Positions 1-6,569 of a stretch of 15,879 nt of DNA are shown here, in pieces. Origin of the DNA: DASWRT01 sp036403035 (GTDB lineage: Bacteria > Pseudomonadota > Alphaproteobacteria > ATCC43930 > CGMCC-115725). Every line of letters starts with the position of its first letter. Position 1 is the first letter of the stretch. A model generated the notes under the pieces. It was not told where the DNA came from, did not search any database, and worked only from the letters and a program-made list of their open reading frames with translations. Position numbers and translations under genes: made by a program. The DNA lies in contig DASWRT010000028.1 of the NCBI GenBank assembly GCA_036403035.1, positions 1-15,879 on the forward strand. Reading direction: 5' to 3'.

Positions 1-2
1 CC

Positions 3-1625
3 AGGTTCCACTGGTTCGATCCGTTCGATCCGGCGACCGAGACGGCGACGCGCGAGCAGGCGGTCGCGCTGACGGCGCCCTATAAGGGCAGCCCGTACCG
101 GATCGGCTACTTCTCCGACAACGAGGTCGGCTGGTGGGGCGGCGCGCTCTTCTTCTGGTACTCGATGCAGCCGGCCGAGAACCACACCAAGCGGCGCTGG
201 GTCGAGATGCTGCGCGCGGCGTACGGTGACGACTGGAGCCGCGTCGCCGACGATTTCGTTCCGCCCGCGAGCGTCGCGTCGTGGGACGCGCTGCTCGCGG
301 CGCGGCAGCCGACACATCTGCGCGCCGGCGGGCAAGGCATTCAGGCGGTGCGGCGATGGACCGGGATCGTCGCCGAGCACTATTACGCGATGGTCGAGCG
401 TGCGCTGCGCGCGGCCGATCCCGACGCGCTGATCTTCGGCGACCGGCTGCCGATCTACTACGACCCGTCGGCGGTGCGCGCGATGGCGCGCCATGTCGAC
501 GCGATCGCCACCAACTACAACGTCGACAGCCCGGACGGTTGGATCGCCCGCTACTACTTCGACGGGCTGCGCGAGCTGTCGGGCGGCAAACCGGTGCTGG
601 TCAGCGAATGGTTCTACGCGGCGCGCGAGAACCGCACCGGCAACCGCAACAACGGCCACCTGATGACGGTCGACACGCAGGCCGAGCGGGCGGCGGGCGC
701 CGCCGCCGCGACGCGCAACTTCGCGGCGGTCCCGGAAATCGTAGGGGCGCACTGGTTCCAGTACCCCGACCATCCGAAGGGCGGCCGCGCCGACGGCGAG
801 GATTACGATTTCGGCCTCGTCGACATCGACGACCGGCCCTACGAGGCGCTGACGGCGGCGCTCGCCGCCGCCAACCGCGACGCGCCGCGGATCCATGCCG
901 CCGCGGCTGCGGCGATGCGGCCGTCGCGACGCGCCGGCCCGATCGTGCTGCCAGCCGCCGCGATCGATGTCGGCGACAGATCGCTGCGCGACTGGCCGAA
1001 GCCGGCCGCGCTGCTCCCGCTGACGCCGGCGGCCGGCGAGACGACGTTCGGCGAGACCTACATGGCGTGGAACGAGGCCGGCCTGTCGGTCGCGCTGATC
1101 GGCCAGGACTATTACGACATCGACCTCTTCGCCTATGACGGCGCCTTTCCGCTCGGCGAATCGTTCCGCCTCGAACTCGGCGTCGATGCCGGCGCCGGGC
1201 CGCGGCGGTTCCTCCTCGCCTTCGTGCCGCCGCGGACGAAGGTGCGCGATCACCCGCCGATGACCGCCCTGCTCTGCGGCGGCGAACCGGTGCCGGACAC
1301 CGCGACGGATTGCCGGTCCGTCCCCGGCGCCCGCGCCGTCTATTTCGGCGCCGACCAGCCGCGCATCACGGCCGAGGCGTTCCTGCCCTGGTCGGCGCTC
1401 GGACTGCGCGGGCCGCCGCCGGCACGGCGGTTGCGGATCGAGGTCGCCGGCACGGCATGGCACCGCTCGCGCTGGATGTCGCTCTCCGGCCTGCCGGCGG
1501 CGGAAGGGCTCGCGCGTCCCGACGCCTGGACGACGGTGCGACTCGGCGGCGGCGACGGCGGCGCCGCGGCAGGGTTGCCGCCGGGCGGAAACAGCAGACA
1601 AAAAAGCCCCGCTCCCCAGGGGTAG
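3..1625 (+). CDS. Agarase-like clan GH-A glycoside hydrolase with C-terminal CBM9-like domain, 5'-truncated
   Basis: The reading frame is open from the first complete codon (position 3) to TAG at 1623-1625, so the N-terminus lies outside the window; about 540 residues are visible. The first ~300 look like the second half of a TIM-barrel glycoside hydrolase of the GH50 agarase-like type. The segment YFSDNEVGWW carries a Glu (codon 123-125) in the position of the acid/base, and LVSEWFYAAR carries a Glu (codon 606-608) in the position of the nucleophile. The stretch GAHWFQYPDHPKGGRADGED, followed by a GLVDIDDRPYEAL segment, is typical of this group. From about nt 960 a second, beta-rich domain follows (TYMAWNEAGLSVALIGQDYYD), resembling CBM9/DOMON-like sugar-binding modules. 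The protein therefore probably cuts a polysaccharide or galactoside; the substrate cannot be told. The last codons run into a hairpin. Family call is moderately sure; substrate is unknown. Confidence 0.62.
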   Translation, partial: RFHWFDPFDPATETATREQAVALTAPYKGSPYRIGYFSDNEVGWWGGALFFWYSMQPAENHTKRRWVEMLRAAYGDDWSRVADDFVPPASVASWDALLAARQPTHLRAGGQGIQAVRRWTGIVAEHYYAMVERALRAADPDALIFGDRLPIYYDPSAVRAMARHVDAIATNYNVDSPDGWIARYYFDGLRELSGGKPVLVSEWFYAARENRTGNRNNGHLMTVDTQAERAAGAAAATRNFAAVPEIVGAHWFQYPDHPKGGRADGEDYDFGLVDIDDRPYEALTAALAAANRDAPRIHAAAAAAMRPSRRAGPIVLPAAAIDVGDRSLRDWPKPAALLPLTPAAGETTFGETYMAWNEAGLSVALIGQDYYDIDLFAYDGAFPLGESFRLELGVDAGAGPRRFLLAFVPPRTKVRDHPPMTALLCGGEPVPDTATDCRSVPGARAVYFGADQPRITAEAFLPWSALGLRGPPPARRLRIEVAGTAWHRSRWMSLSGLPAAEGLARPDAWTTVRLGGGDGGAAAGLPPGGNSRQKSPAPQG

Positions 1626-1635
1626 GGAGCGGGGC
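1600..1635 (-). terminator. Rho-independent terminator for a minus-strand transcript
   Basis: GCCCCGCTCCC (1606-1616) pairs perfectly with GGGAGCGGGGC (1625-1635), giving an 11-bp GC-rich stem with an 8-nt loop. The run of six A at 1600-1605 is a U6 tract after the stem only when read on the minus strand; the plus side (CAGGAGACAAGC) has no T run. It is therefore oriented against the hydrolase, whose stop codon falls in the loop/stem. No minus-strand protein gene lies upstream of it (see findings). Confidence 0.75.
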
Positions 1636-1721
1636 CAGGAGACAAGCTACAGCCTGCTGGGACTGCGGCGAACGAACGCAGGACGCTAGAAAAGGTTCCG
1701 GATAGATCGCATTCCGCGCTG

Positions 1722-1729
1722 CACGTGCC
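1722..1729. repeat. Left 8-bp direct repeat (putative target-site duplication)
   Basis: CACGTGCC here recurs in the same orientation at 2472-2479, each copy directly abutting the outer end of a terminal inverted repeat. If the first two bases of the left inverted repeat are counted, the direct repeat is 10 bp (CACGTGCCGG). This is the expected signature of a target-site duplication. Confidence 0.75.
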
Positions 1730-1749
1730 GGTGGCGTCTCAGTTTGAAT
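1730..1749 (+). repeat. Left terminal inverted repeat of the cassette
   Basis: GGTGGCGTCTCAGTTTGAAT. It matches the reverse complement of 2452-2471 at 18 of 20 positions; the differences are at 1733 (G versus A) and 1735 (C versus T). The inner 14 bases are identical. Confidence 0.8.
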
Positions 1750-1862
1750 TTCGGGAATGGGCGGATTCCAGCCTGTCCGCTTCGTGGTTATATCTAGCGA
1801 ATCTTGGTCCCACCTCAGTGCACCGAAACGCATGCTCAAGTGTAAGCCGGGGAAAATTACGA

Positions 1863-2423
1863 ATGTCGAATGAGCGCGGCATCAAGATAATTCACAGGAG
1901 GACGCCGGAATCGGCGGCCATGGTGGCAAACACCAAACGGGCGATGGCGATTACCGCCACACTTAACCGTTTGACATTCAACGACGCAGACGAAATTCGA
2001 GCCTTGTTCAGCGAACTCACCGGCAAAAAAATAGACAAGAGCTTCATACTGATCCCGCCATTCTATACCGCCGGTGGGGACGAAATCCGCGTCGGGCGTA
2101 ATGTCTTCGTAAATCAGAACTGCACTTTCTACGATCTTGGCGGACTCGACATCGCAGACGACGTGATGATCGGGCCGAACGTGAGCATCATCACGACGGG
2201 CCATGCCCTTGAACCTTCGCAGCGCCGCGCCGTCACAATCGGAAAGCCCATTGTAATTGAGAGAAACGTTTGGATCGCAGCCGGCGCAACGATTATCGGC
2301 GGCGCGACGGTGGGCGAAAACTCGGTTGTGGCTGCAGGTTCGGTTGTCACCAAGGACGTTCCCCCGAATACCCTTGTCGGAGGAAATCCGGCGCGGGTCA
2401 TTCGTTCTATTGGCGACGACTGA
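1863..2423 (+). CDS. Maltose/galactoside-type O-acetyltransferase (NodL/LacA/Maa family)
   Basis: A 186-residue left-handed beta-helix (hexapeptide-repeat) acetyltransferase that would transfer acetyl from acetyl-CoA to a sugar hydroxyl in the cytoplasm. The N-terminal helical part (residues 16-55) and the following repeat coils (VGRNVFVNQNCTFYDLGG, IADDVMIGPNVSI, IGENSV-like turns) follow the maltose/galactoside acetyltransferase pattern. His114 in TTGHALEP sits where the family's catalytic His is, and the end VVTKDVPPNTLVGGNPARVI is the usual C-terminal coil. Length is normal (about 185). The frame is open further upstream, but ATG 1863 is chosen because GGGGAA (1849-1854) sits 8 nt before it and the family starts here. 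It is the only gene of the inverted-repeat cassette and is visibly richer in A/T-ending codons than its neighbours, which suggests acquisition from elsewhere. The acceptor sugar is unknown. Confidence 0.88.
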   Translation: MSNERGIKIIHRRTPESAAMVANTKRAMAITATLNRLTFNDADEIRALFSELTGKKIDKSFILIPPFYTAGGDEIRVGRNVFVNQNCTFYDLGGLDIADDVMIGPNVSIITTGHALEPSQRRAVTIGKPIVIERNVWIAAGATIIGGATVGENSVVAAGSVVTKDVPPNTLVGGNPARVIRSIGDD

Positions 2424-2451
2424 AGGAACATCCCGGGGGTCGTGAGCGGCC

Positions 2452-2471
2452 ATTCAAACTGAGACACTACC
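2452..2471 (-). repeat. Right terminal inverted repeat of the cassette
   Basis: Read on the minus strand this is GGTAGTGTCTCAGTTTGAAT, matching the left repeat at 18 of 20 positions. It begins 28 bp after the acetyltransferase stop codon. Confidence 0.8.
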
Positions 2472-2479
2472 CACGTGCC
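2472..2479. repeat. Right 8-bp direct repeat (putative target-site duplication)
   Basis: CACGTGCC, identical to 1722-1729 and directly adjoining the right inverted repeat. Confidence 0.75.
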
Positions 2480-2522
2480 GGATCGCTTGTTAGCAGCGCG
2501 GCTCCTGCCTTACCCTGAACCG

Positions 2523-3062
2523 ATGCTTGAACGTCGCCACGTCGCACTCATCGACTTCCCCGGCGGAGGAATCCGGCTGGCCGCGATGATCCACGACCAT
2601 CGCGAGATGGCGCGTGCCTTCAATCTCGCGGTCGGCGGCGACCGTCCGATCTTCGTCCCGATCGTCAGCCCGTTCGGGCCATGCCTGACTCGCGCGACCG
2701 ATGCCGTCGACCGCCAGCTCTTCCGCGCCGCGATGCTGGCCACCCAACTCGTGATCGCCGGCCACAGGATCGGCACTGAGGTTACGCTGGTCGACGGCAA
2801 CGCGACCGTTCCCGCCGGAGGCTTCGTCTACCGGGTGTTCCAGCCGCAGCCGACGGTCGCGGCGGTGCATGTCGAGATCATGCGCCGCCCTGCCGCCGCA
2901 TCCGCTGCCGCACGGCACCGGGGTTCCGGCGTCGCCGCCACCGCAGCGGCAATGGTCGCTCCCGGGGTTCTGTTCCGCGGCGGACTGCCCGATCTCGAAT
3001 CCTGGGCAAAGCAGTCGGTCGGCACGCGCCTCACGCTCGTTCAGCCGCCGGAACCTTCTTAA
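2523..3062 (+). CDS. Hypothetical protein, 179 residues, no family recognised
   Basis: Not recognised. The frame has the strong G/C third-position bias of the genuine genes around it (for example consecutive codons ending C or G from 2560 to 2760) and reads as a plausible soluble protein: LIDFPGGGIRLAAMIHDHRE near the start, then PIFVPIVSPFGPC and a GTEVTLVDGNATVPAGG turn, and a low-complexity Ala/Arg stretch around residues 120-135. ATG 2523 is preferred; a GTG at 2475 in the same frame would add 16 residues but its start codon lies inside the putative target-site duplication (2472-2479), so it would depend on the insertion. No clear ribosome-binding site precedes either. No signal peptide or membrane segment is evident. 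The gene converges on the exporter gene, ending 46 bp from it with no visible terminator hairpin between them. Confidence 0.5.
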   Translation: MLERRHVALIDFPGGGIRLAAMIHDHREMARAFNLAVGGDRPIFVPIVSPFGPCLTRATDAVDRQLFRAAMLATQLVIAGHRIGTEVTLVDGNATVPAGGFVYRVFQPQPTVAAVHVEIMRRPAAASAAARHRGSGVAATAAAMVAPGVLFRGGLPDLESWAKQSVGTRLTLVQPPEPS

Positions 3063-3108
3063 CTCGTTCCTCGTGGAGGGGAAAGTTCGGCTCCGAAGGG
3101 CTGCCTGC

Positions 3109-4671
3109 CTACTCCATCACCGCGGCGTGTGCGGGATCGTGGCCGCCGCCGGACTTGGGCTTGCGCAGCAGCACCAGCAGCGGCACCGAGATGATCGCGA
3201 TGATCATCATCAGCTTGAAGTCGTCGATGAAGGCGATCGTCGTCGCCTGCTGCGTTATGACGGCGTCGAGTGCGGTGCGGCCGGCCGCCGATACCGGGCT
3301 CCAGTAGGTCGCGACCGCGGGGTTCTGGAACAGCCGGTTGAACGGCGTGACGTGCTGCACGATCTCGGCGTGGTTCACCTGCGTGTTGCTGGTGAGCAGC
3401 GCCGAGACGACGGAAATGCCGATGCTGCTGCCGATATTCCGCGACAGGTTGTAGAGGCCGGTCGCCTCGGTCCGGTTCTCCGCCGGCAGCGTCGCGAAGG
3501 TGATCGCGCTGAGCGGTACGAAGATGAACCCCAGGCCGGCGCCCTGGACGAAGCCGACCCACATGATGGTCCATTGCGCGACATCAGCGGTCCACCCCGT
3601 CATCTCCCAGAGCGCGACCGCAGTCAGGACCAGCCCGAGGAAGATCAGCGCGCGGGTGTCGACACGGTTGACCAGCCGCCCGACGATCATCATGGCAAGC
3701 ATCGTGCCGATGCCCCGTGGCCCCATCACGAGACCCGCCGTCACGACCGGATAGCCCATCAGGGTTTGCAGGAACGGCGTCAGCAGCGCCAGCGTCGCCA
3801 GCAGGATGATGCCGACCATGAAGATGAAGACGATGCCGGCCGTGAAATTGCGGTCGCGGAACAGCCGCGGGCTCACGAACGGGCGTTCGGCGGTGAAGGT
3901 ATGGACAAGGAAGAGGTAGAACGCGGTGCCGGCGACCGCCGCCTCGATGATGATCTCGGTCGAACCGAACCAGTCGAGCTGCTCGCCGCGGTCGAGGAAG
4001 ACCTGGAGCGCCCCGATCGCGAGGCTTAGCGTTCCGAACCCGAACCAGTCCAGCTTGGCGCTCCGGTTCCGCACCGTCTCGGACAGGAACACGACGATCC
4101 CGGCGAAGGCGAGCAGGCCGACCGGCAGGTTGATGTAGAAGACCCAGCGCCAGTTATAGTTCTGGGTGAGCCAGCCGCCGAGCGTCGGCCCGAGGATCGG
4201 GCCGACCATGATGCCCATGCCCCAGATCGCCATCGCCGAGCCTTGCTGCTCCTTGGGGTAGGCGTCGAGCAGCACGGCCTGCGACAGCGGCACCAGCGCG
4301 GCGCCGAACATGCCCTGCAGCAGGCGGAACAGCACGATCTGCTCCAGCGACTGCGCCATGCCGCAGAGCATCGAGGCGACGGTGAACCCGGCGACCGAGA
4401 CGAGGAACAGACGCTTGCGCCCGAACCGTCCGGCGAGGAAGCCGGTCGGCGGCGTCATGATCGCCGCGGCGACGATGTACGAGGTCAGGACCCAGTTGAT
4501 CTGGTCCTGGCTCGCCGACAGATTGCCCTGCATGGAGGGCAGCGCGACGTTCGCGATCGTCGTGTCGAGCGCCTGCATGATCGTCGCCAGCATCACGCAG
4601 ACGGTGATCGCGGCGCGGTTCGGCGCCGCCGCCGCTATCCCGGCCGGCTGTCCGGCTGCAGCGGCGCTCAC
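3109..4671 (-). CDS. emrB: DHA2-family (EmrB/QacA-like) 14-helix drug:H+ antiporter
   Basis: A 520-residue inner-membrane exporter of the major facilitator superfamily, expected to pump toxic hydrophobic compounds through the EmrA-like adaptor and an outer-membrane channel. Visible family motifs: LDTTIANVALP (residues 35-45, membrane helix 1), motif A GFLAGRFGRKRLF (77-89), an arginine-containing FRLLQG segment (115-120) and motif C GMGIMVGPILGPTLGGWL (151-168), which marks antiporters. Hydrophobic segments continue to about residue 505. Start: the frame is open much further upstream, but that extension is Arg/His/Pro-rich sequence that only shadows the adaptor gene. GTG at 4671-4669 gives the normal EmrB length, overlaps the adaptor stop codon as GTGA, and has GGAG (4683-4680) 8 nt upstream. 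This indicates translational coupling. No outer-membrane TolC-like gene is present in the window. Confidence 0.93.
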   Translation of the reverse strand: MSAAAAGQPAGIAAAAPNRAAITVCVMLATIMQALDTTIANVALPSMQGNLSASQDQINWVLTSYIVAAAIMTPPTGFLAGRFGRKRLFLVSVAGFTVASMLCGMAQSLEQIVLFRLLQGMFGAALVPLSQAVLLDAYPKEQQGSAMAIWGMGIMVGPILGPTLGGWLTQNYNWRWVFYINLPVGLLAFAGIVVFLSETVRNRSAKLDWFGFGTLSLAIGALQVFLDRGEQLDWFGSTEIIIEAAVAGTAFYLFLVHTFTAERPFVSPRLFRDRNFTAGIVFIFMVGIILLATLALLTPFLQTLMGYPVVTAGLVMGPRGIGTMLAMMIVGRLVNRVDTRALIFLGLVLTAVALWEMTGWTADVAQWTIMWVGFVQGAGLGFIFVPLSAITFATLPAENRTEATGLYNLSRNIGSSIGISVVSALLTSNTQVNHAEIVQHVTPFNRLFQNPAVATYWSPVSAAGRTALDAVITQQATTIAFIDDFKLMMIIAIISVPLLVLLRKPKSGGGHDPAHAAVME

Positions 4672-5885
4672 GGGCGTTGCTCCGCCGCGTGCGCCACCCC
4701 CCCGCCGCCGCCGACATGCCCGAACAGGGCGGTAAGGATGTGCGGCATGCCGCGCGCATGGCCGGTGTCGACGTCGATCTCGACGCTCATGCCGGAGCGG
4801 AGGATCGGCTTGGACGGGTCGGTGTCGATGCGGACGCGGATCGGGATGCGCTGCACGACCTTGACCCAGTTGCCCGACGTGTTCTGCGCCGGCAGCAGCG
4901 AGAACTCGGAGCCGCTGGCCGGGCTGAGGCTCGCGACTGTGCCCTGCCATTCAACGCCGGGATAGGTATCGACGGTAACCTCAACCTTTTGCCCGGGCTT
5001 CATGTTCGTCAGCTCGGTCTCCTTGGGGTTCGCCTCGACCCAGACATGGTCGGTCGCGACGAGACTGAAGGCGGTCGTCGAACTGGCGTAGGCTGTCGCC
5101 GCCTGAAAATACATGCCCGGCTGCAACGACGGCACGTTGGTGACAATGCCGGCGGAGGGCGCCTTGACCACGGTATGCGCGAGCTGGCGGGCCGCCTCGT
5201 TGCGCTGAGCCAGCGCCTGGAGGTAGCGCGGGTGCTGCTCCGGAGCGATGTTCGGGTCGCCGTTCAGGTTCGCTACGATGCCGGCGAGCTGCTGCTGCAA
5301 GGAGGCAAGCTGCGAGCGCGCTGCATCAAGGTTGTGTCGCGCTTGGTCGAACGTCGCCTGCGACGTGACCTGCCGGGTCACCAGATCCTGCTGCCGGCGG
5401 AACTCGCGATCGTAGAACTCGATGTTGACCTGGGCGAGCCGGATATCCTCCTGCTTCTGCCGGTAGCTCGCCTTCAGCGCCTCGATGTCGTTACGGATCA
5501 TGCCGAGCTGGGCGTTGGCGCTGTCGAGGGCGAGTCGGAATGGCGTATCGTCGAGGCGGAACAGCACCTGTCCGGCGGCGACGGCCTCGTTGTCGTGCAC
5601 GGGGATCTCGGCGACGACGCCGGACACGTCCGTGGTGATCGGCAGGATGTCCGCCTTGACGTAGGCGTTGTCGGTCGAGACCCAGCGCCCGCCGGTCACG
5701 TAGAAATAACCGCCCATCAGGATGAGCAGGAGCGGTCCGAGGATCAGCAGGGTCCAGCGGACGAGCCGGCGCCGCGCCGCGGGATCGCGCGTCGCGGGTA
5801 CGGCGGCGTCCGCATCCGTGCCGGGTGTCGGCGCGACCCGGCGAAAGGCCGGGGAGGTCGTGGTGGAGGCGCCGCCGTCAGCCAT
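4668..5885 (-). CDS. emrA: HlyD/EmrA-family membrane fusion (periplasmic adaptor) protein
   Basis: A 405-residue adaptor that would bridge the EmrB-like pump and an outer-membrane channel. Order of parts: cytoplasmic tail (1-41), a single membrane helix (about 42-63, LLILGPLLLILMGGYFYV), first half of the lipoyl/barrel-sandwich domain (70-112, STDNAYVKADI then SGVVAEIPVHDNEAVAAGQVL), a long coiled coil (about 115-235, rich in Gln, Ala and Arg), the second lipoyl half (VVKAPSAGIVTNVPSLQPG) and a beta-barrel region (VWVEANPKETELTNMKPGQ onward). STDNAYV is a hallmark of the EmrA subgroup. Its ATG overlaps the end of the MarR gene by 8 nt (ATGGCTGA) and has a strong GGAGGG (5897-5892) 6 nt upstream; its end overlaps the EmrB start by 4 nt. 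This is the regulator-adaptor-pump order of E. coli emrRAB. Confidence 0.93.
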   Translation of the reverse strand: MADGGASTTTSPAFRRVAPTPGTDADAAVPATRDPAARRRLVRWTLLILGPLLLILMGGYFYVTGGRWVSTDNAYVKADILPITTDVSGVVAEIPVHDNEAVAAGQVLFRLDDTPFRLALDSANAQLGMIRNDIEALKASYRQKQEDIRLAQVNIEFYDREFRRQQDLVTRQVTSQATFDQARHNLDAARSQLASLQQQLAGIVANLNGDPNIAPEQHPRYLQALAQRNEAARQLAHTVVKAPSAGIVTNVPSLQPGMYFQAATAYASSTTAFSLVATDHVWVEANPKETELTNMKPGQKVEVTVDTYPGVEWQGTVASLSPASGSEFSLLPAQNTSGNWVKVVQRIPIRVRIDTDPSKPILRSGMSVEIDVDTGHARGMPHILTALFGHVGGGGGVAHAAEQRP

Positions 5886-6399
5886 GGCTCGCCCTCCGCA
5901 AGACAGCGGCGGCGCGCGCCGGCTGCTGCTGCTGCTGCTCGGCAGGCAGGGTGCAGGCTTCGCCTGCGCTAAGGTTCTCTCGCATGATTGTCATTGCTCT
6001 CATCATCGCGTCACGCACTGTCGGCTCGACGCCGCTCAGTGCTTCGTCGGTAATCTCGGCTGCCAGCGCGCGGATGCGGTCCAGCATCGGGTGCGCCGCC
6101 GGAAGCAGGTGCAGGGTTCTGGCGCGGCGGTCGTTCGGATCGGCCCGCCGTTCGACCAGTTCGGCCGCCTGGAGCCGGTCGAGGAGCGCCACCAGCGTGA
6201 TCGGCTCGACCTCCATGATCTGCGCCAGGGCCGCTTGGTTGATCCCCTCGTGTCGAGCGAGATGCGCCAGGACGGCGGCTTGCGCCCGGGTCAGCCCGAG
6301 GTCGCGAATGCGGGCGCGCTGCTCGAACCGTTTGCGGAACAGCCGCGACACGTCGTGCAGCAGGAACCCGAAGGTCATCGGATAAGGGTCGGCAGGCAT
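5878..6399 (-). CDS. MarR-family transcriptional regulator of the efflux operon
   Basis: A 173-residue winged-helix regulator, probably a ligand-responsive repressor of the pump genes that follow it. The winged-helix domain spans about residues 37-100: LTRAQAAVLAHLARHEGINQ, recognition helix region EPITLVALLDRLQAAELV, and the wing RRADPNDRRARTLHL, the typical MarR DP.DRR signature. Flanking helices (8-30 and 103-145) would form the dimer interface. The C-terminus carries five consecutive Gln, encoded by a CAG run (GCT repeat at 5922-5939), which is unusual but in frame. It is the first gene of a three-gene operon and overlaps the adaptor gene by 8 nt. A near-perfect palindrome 13-36 bp upstream of its start suggests autoregulation. 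ATG 6399 lacks a good ribosome-binding site; an internal ATG seven codons later is an alternative. Confidence 0.92.
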   Translation of the reverse strand: MPADPYPMTFGFLLHDVSRLFRKRFEQRARIRDLGLTRAQAAVLAHLARHEGINQAALAQIMEVEPITLVALLDRLQAAELVERRADPNDRRARTLHLLPAAHPMLDRIRALAAEITDEALSGVEPTVRDAMMRAMTIMRENLSAGEACTLPAEQQQQQPARAAAVLRRASHG

Positions 6400-6411
6400 G
6401 ATGGCAGACTT

Positions 6412-6435
6412 ATATGATAAGGTGCCTTATGATAT
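6412..6435. promoter_or_regulatory. Palindromic MarR-type operator
   Basis: ATATGATAAGG (6412-6422), a 2-nt centre TG, then CCTTATGATAT (6425-6435): the arms match as an inverted repeat at 10 of 11 positions. The AT-rich palindrome stands out from the GC-rich surroundings and lies 12 bp upstream of the MarR start codon, where autoregulated MarR proteins bind. TATGAT (6428-6433) resembles a -10 element for the plus-strand carboxypeptidase gene, so binding could affect both directions. A further half site GATAAGG occurs at 6381-6387 inside the start of the regulator gene. Confidence 0.7.
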
Positions 6436-6569
6436 GGTGTAGAACGCATGCCGCGCCACGTCCTCCGCGCATATCTGGTCTGCACGGGAGCATGGGCGGC
6501 GATTCCCGGTTGCTCGCGGGCGCAGCGCGGCCATCCTCTCTCACGGCTCCGGCGATGGAGGGACGCACG

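Larger units (their letters stand above)
1730..2471 (+). mobile_element. Transposase-less insertion cassette (MIC-like) carrying an O-acetyltransferase
   Basis: A 742-bp unit bounded by 20-bp terminal inverted repeats (1730-1749 and 2452-2471, 18 of 20 positions identical, the inner 14 perfect) and flanked by 8-bp direct repeats CACGTGCC (1722-1729, 2472-2479). Inside is a single gene, the acetyltransferase at 1863-2423, whose stop lies only 28 bp from the right repeat; about 113 bp lie between the left repeat and the start codon. The interior uses clearly more A/T at third positions than the neighbours. There is no transposase frame, so any movement would need an enzyme in trans. Transposase-free units with passenger genes are known as mobile insertion cassettes. 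Eight-base duplications with GG-starting ends occur in several insertion-sequence families (IS1595, ISL3 and IS6 among others); I cannot assign the family. Removing the unit plus one direct repeat leaves an ordinary spacer of roughly 150 bp. Confidence 0.72.

Noticed and set aside
1..14. CCAG...CTGG palindrome and tandem TTCGATCCG repeat at the window start
   Set aside because: Very short and inside coding sequence (Phe-Asp-Pro twice); likely chance.
1366..1839. Minus-strand frame of 157 codons running through the orphan terminator
   Set aside because: It reads through a strong terminator and across the cassette boundary, and turns into Arg/Ala-rich shadow of the hydrolase; not a credible gene for that terminator.
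2869..4029. 386-codon plus-strand frame opposite the exporter
   Set aside because: Charged, repetitive, motif-free sequence antisense to clear transmembrane helices of the EmrB-like gene.
4672..4950. N-terminal extension of the exporter frame to an upstream ATG
   Set aside because: The added 93 residues are Arg/His/Pro-rich shadow of the adaptor gene; the GTG at 4671 gives the family length and a stop/start overlap.
4677..5972. 431-codon plus-strand frame opposite the EmrA-like gene
   Set aside because: Shadow of the adaptor gene; no recognisable domain and an atypical composition.
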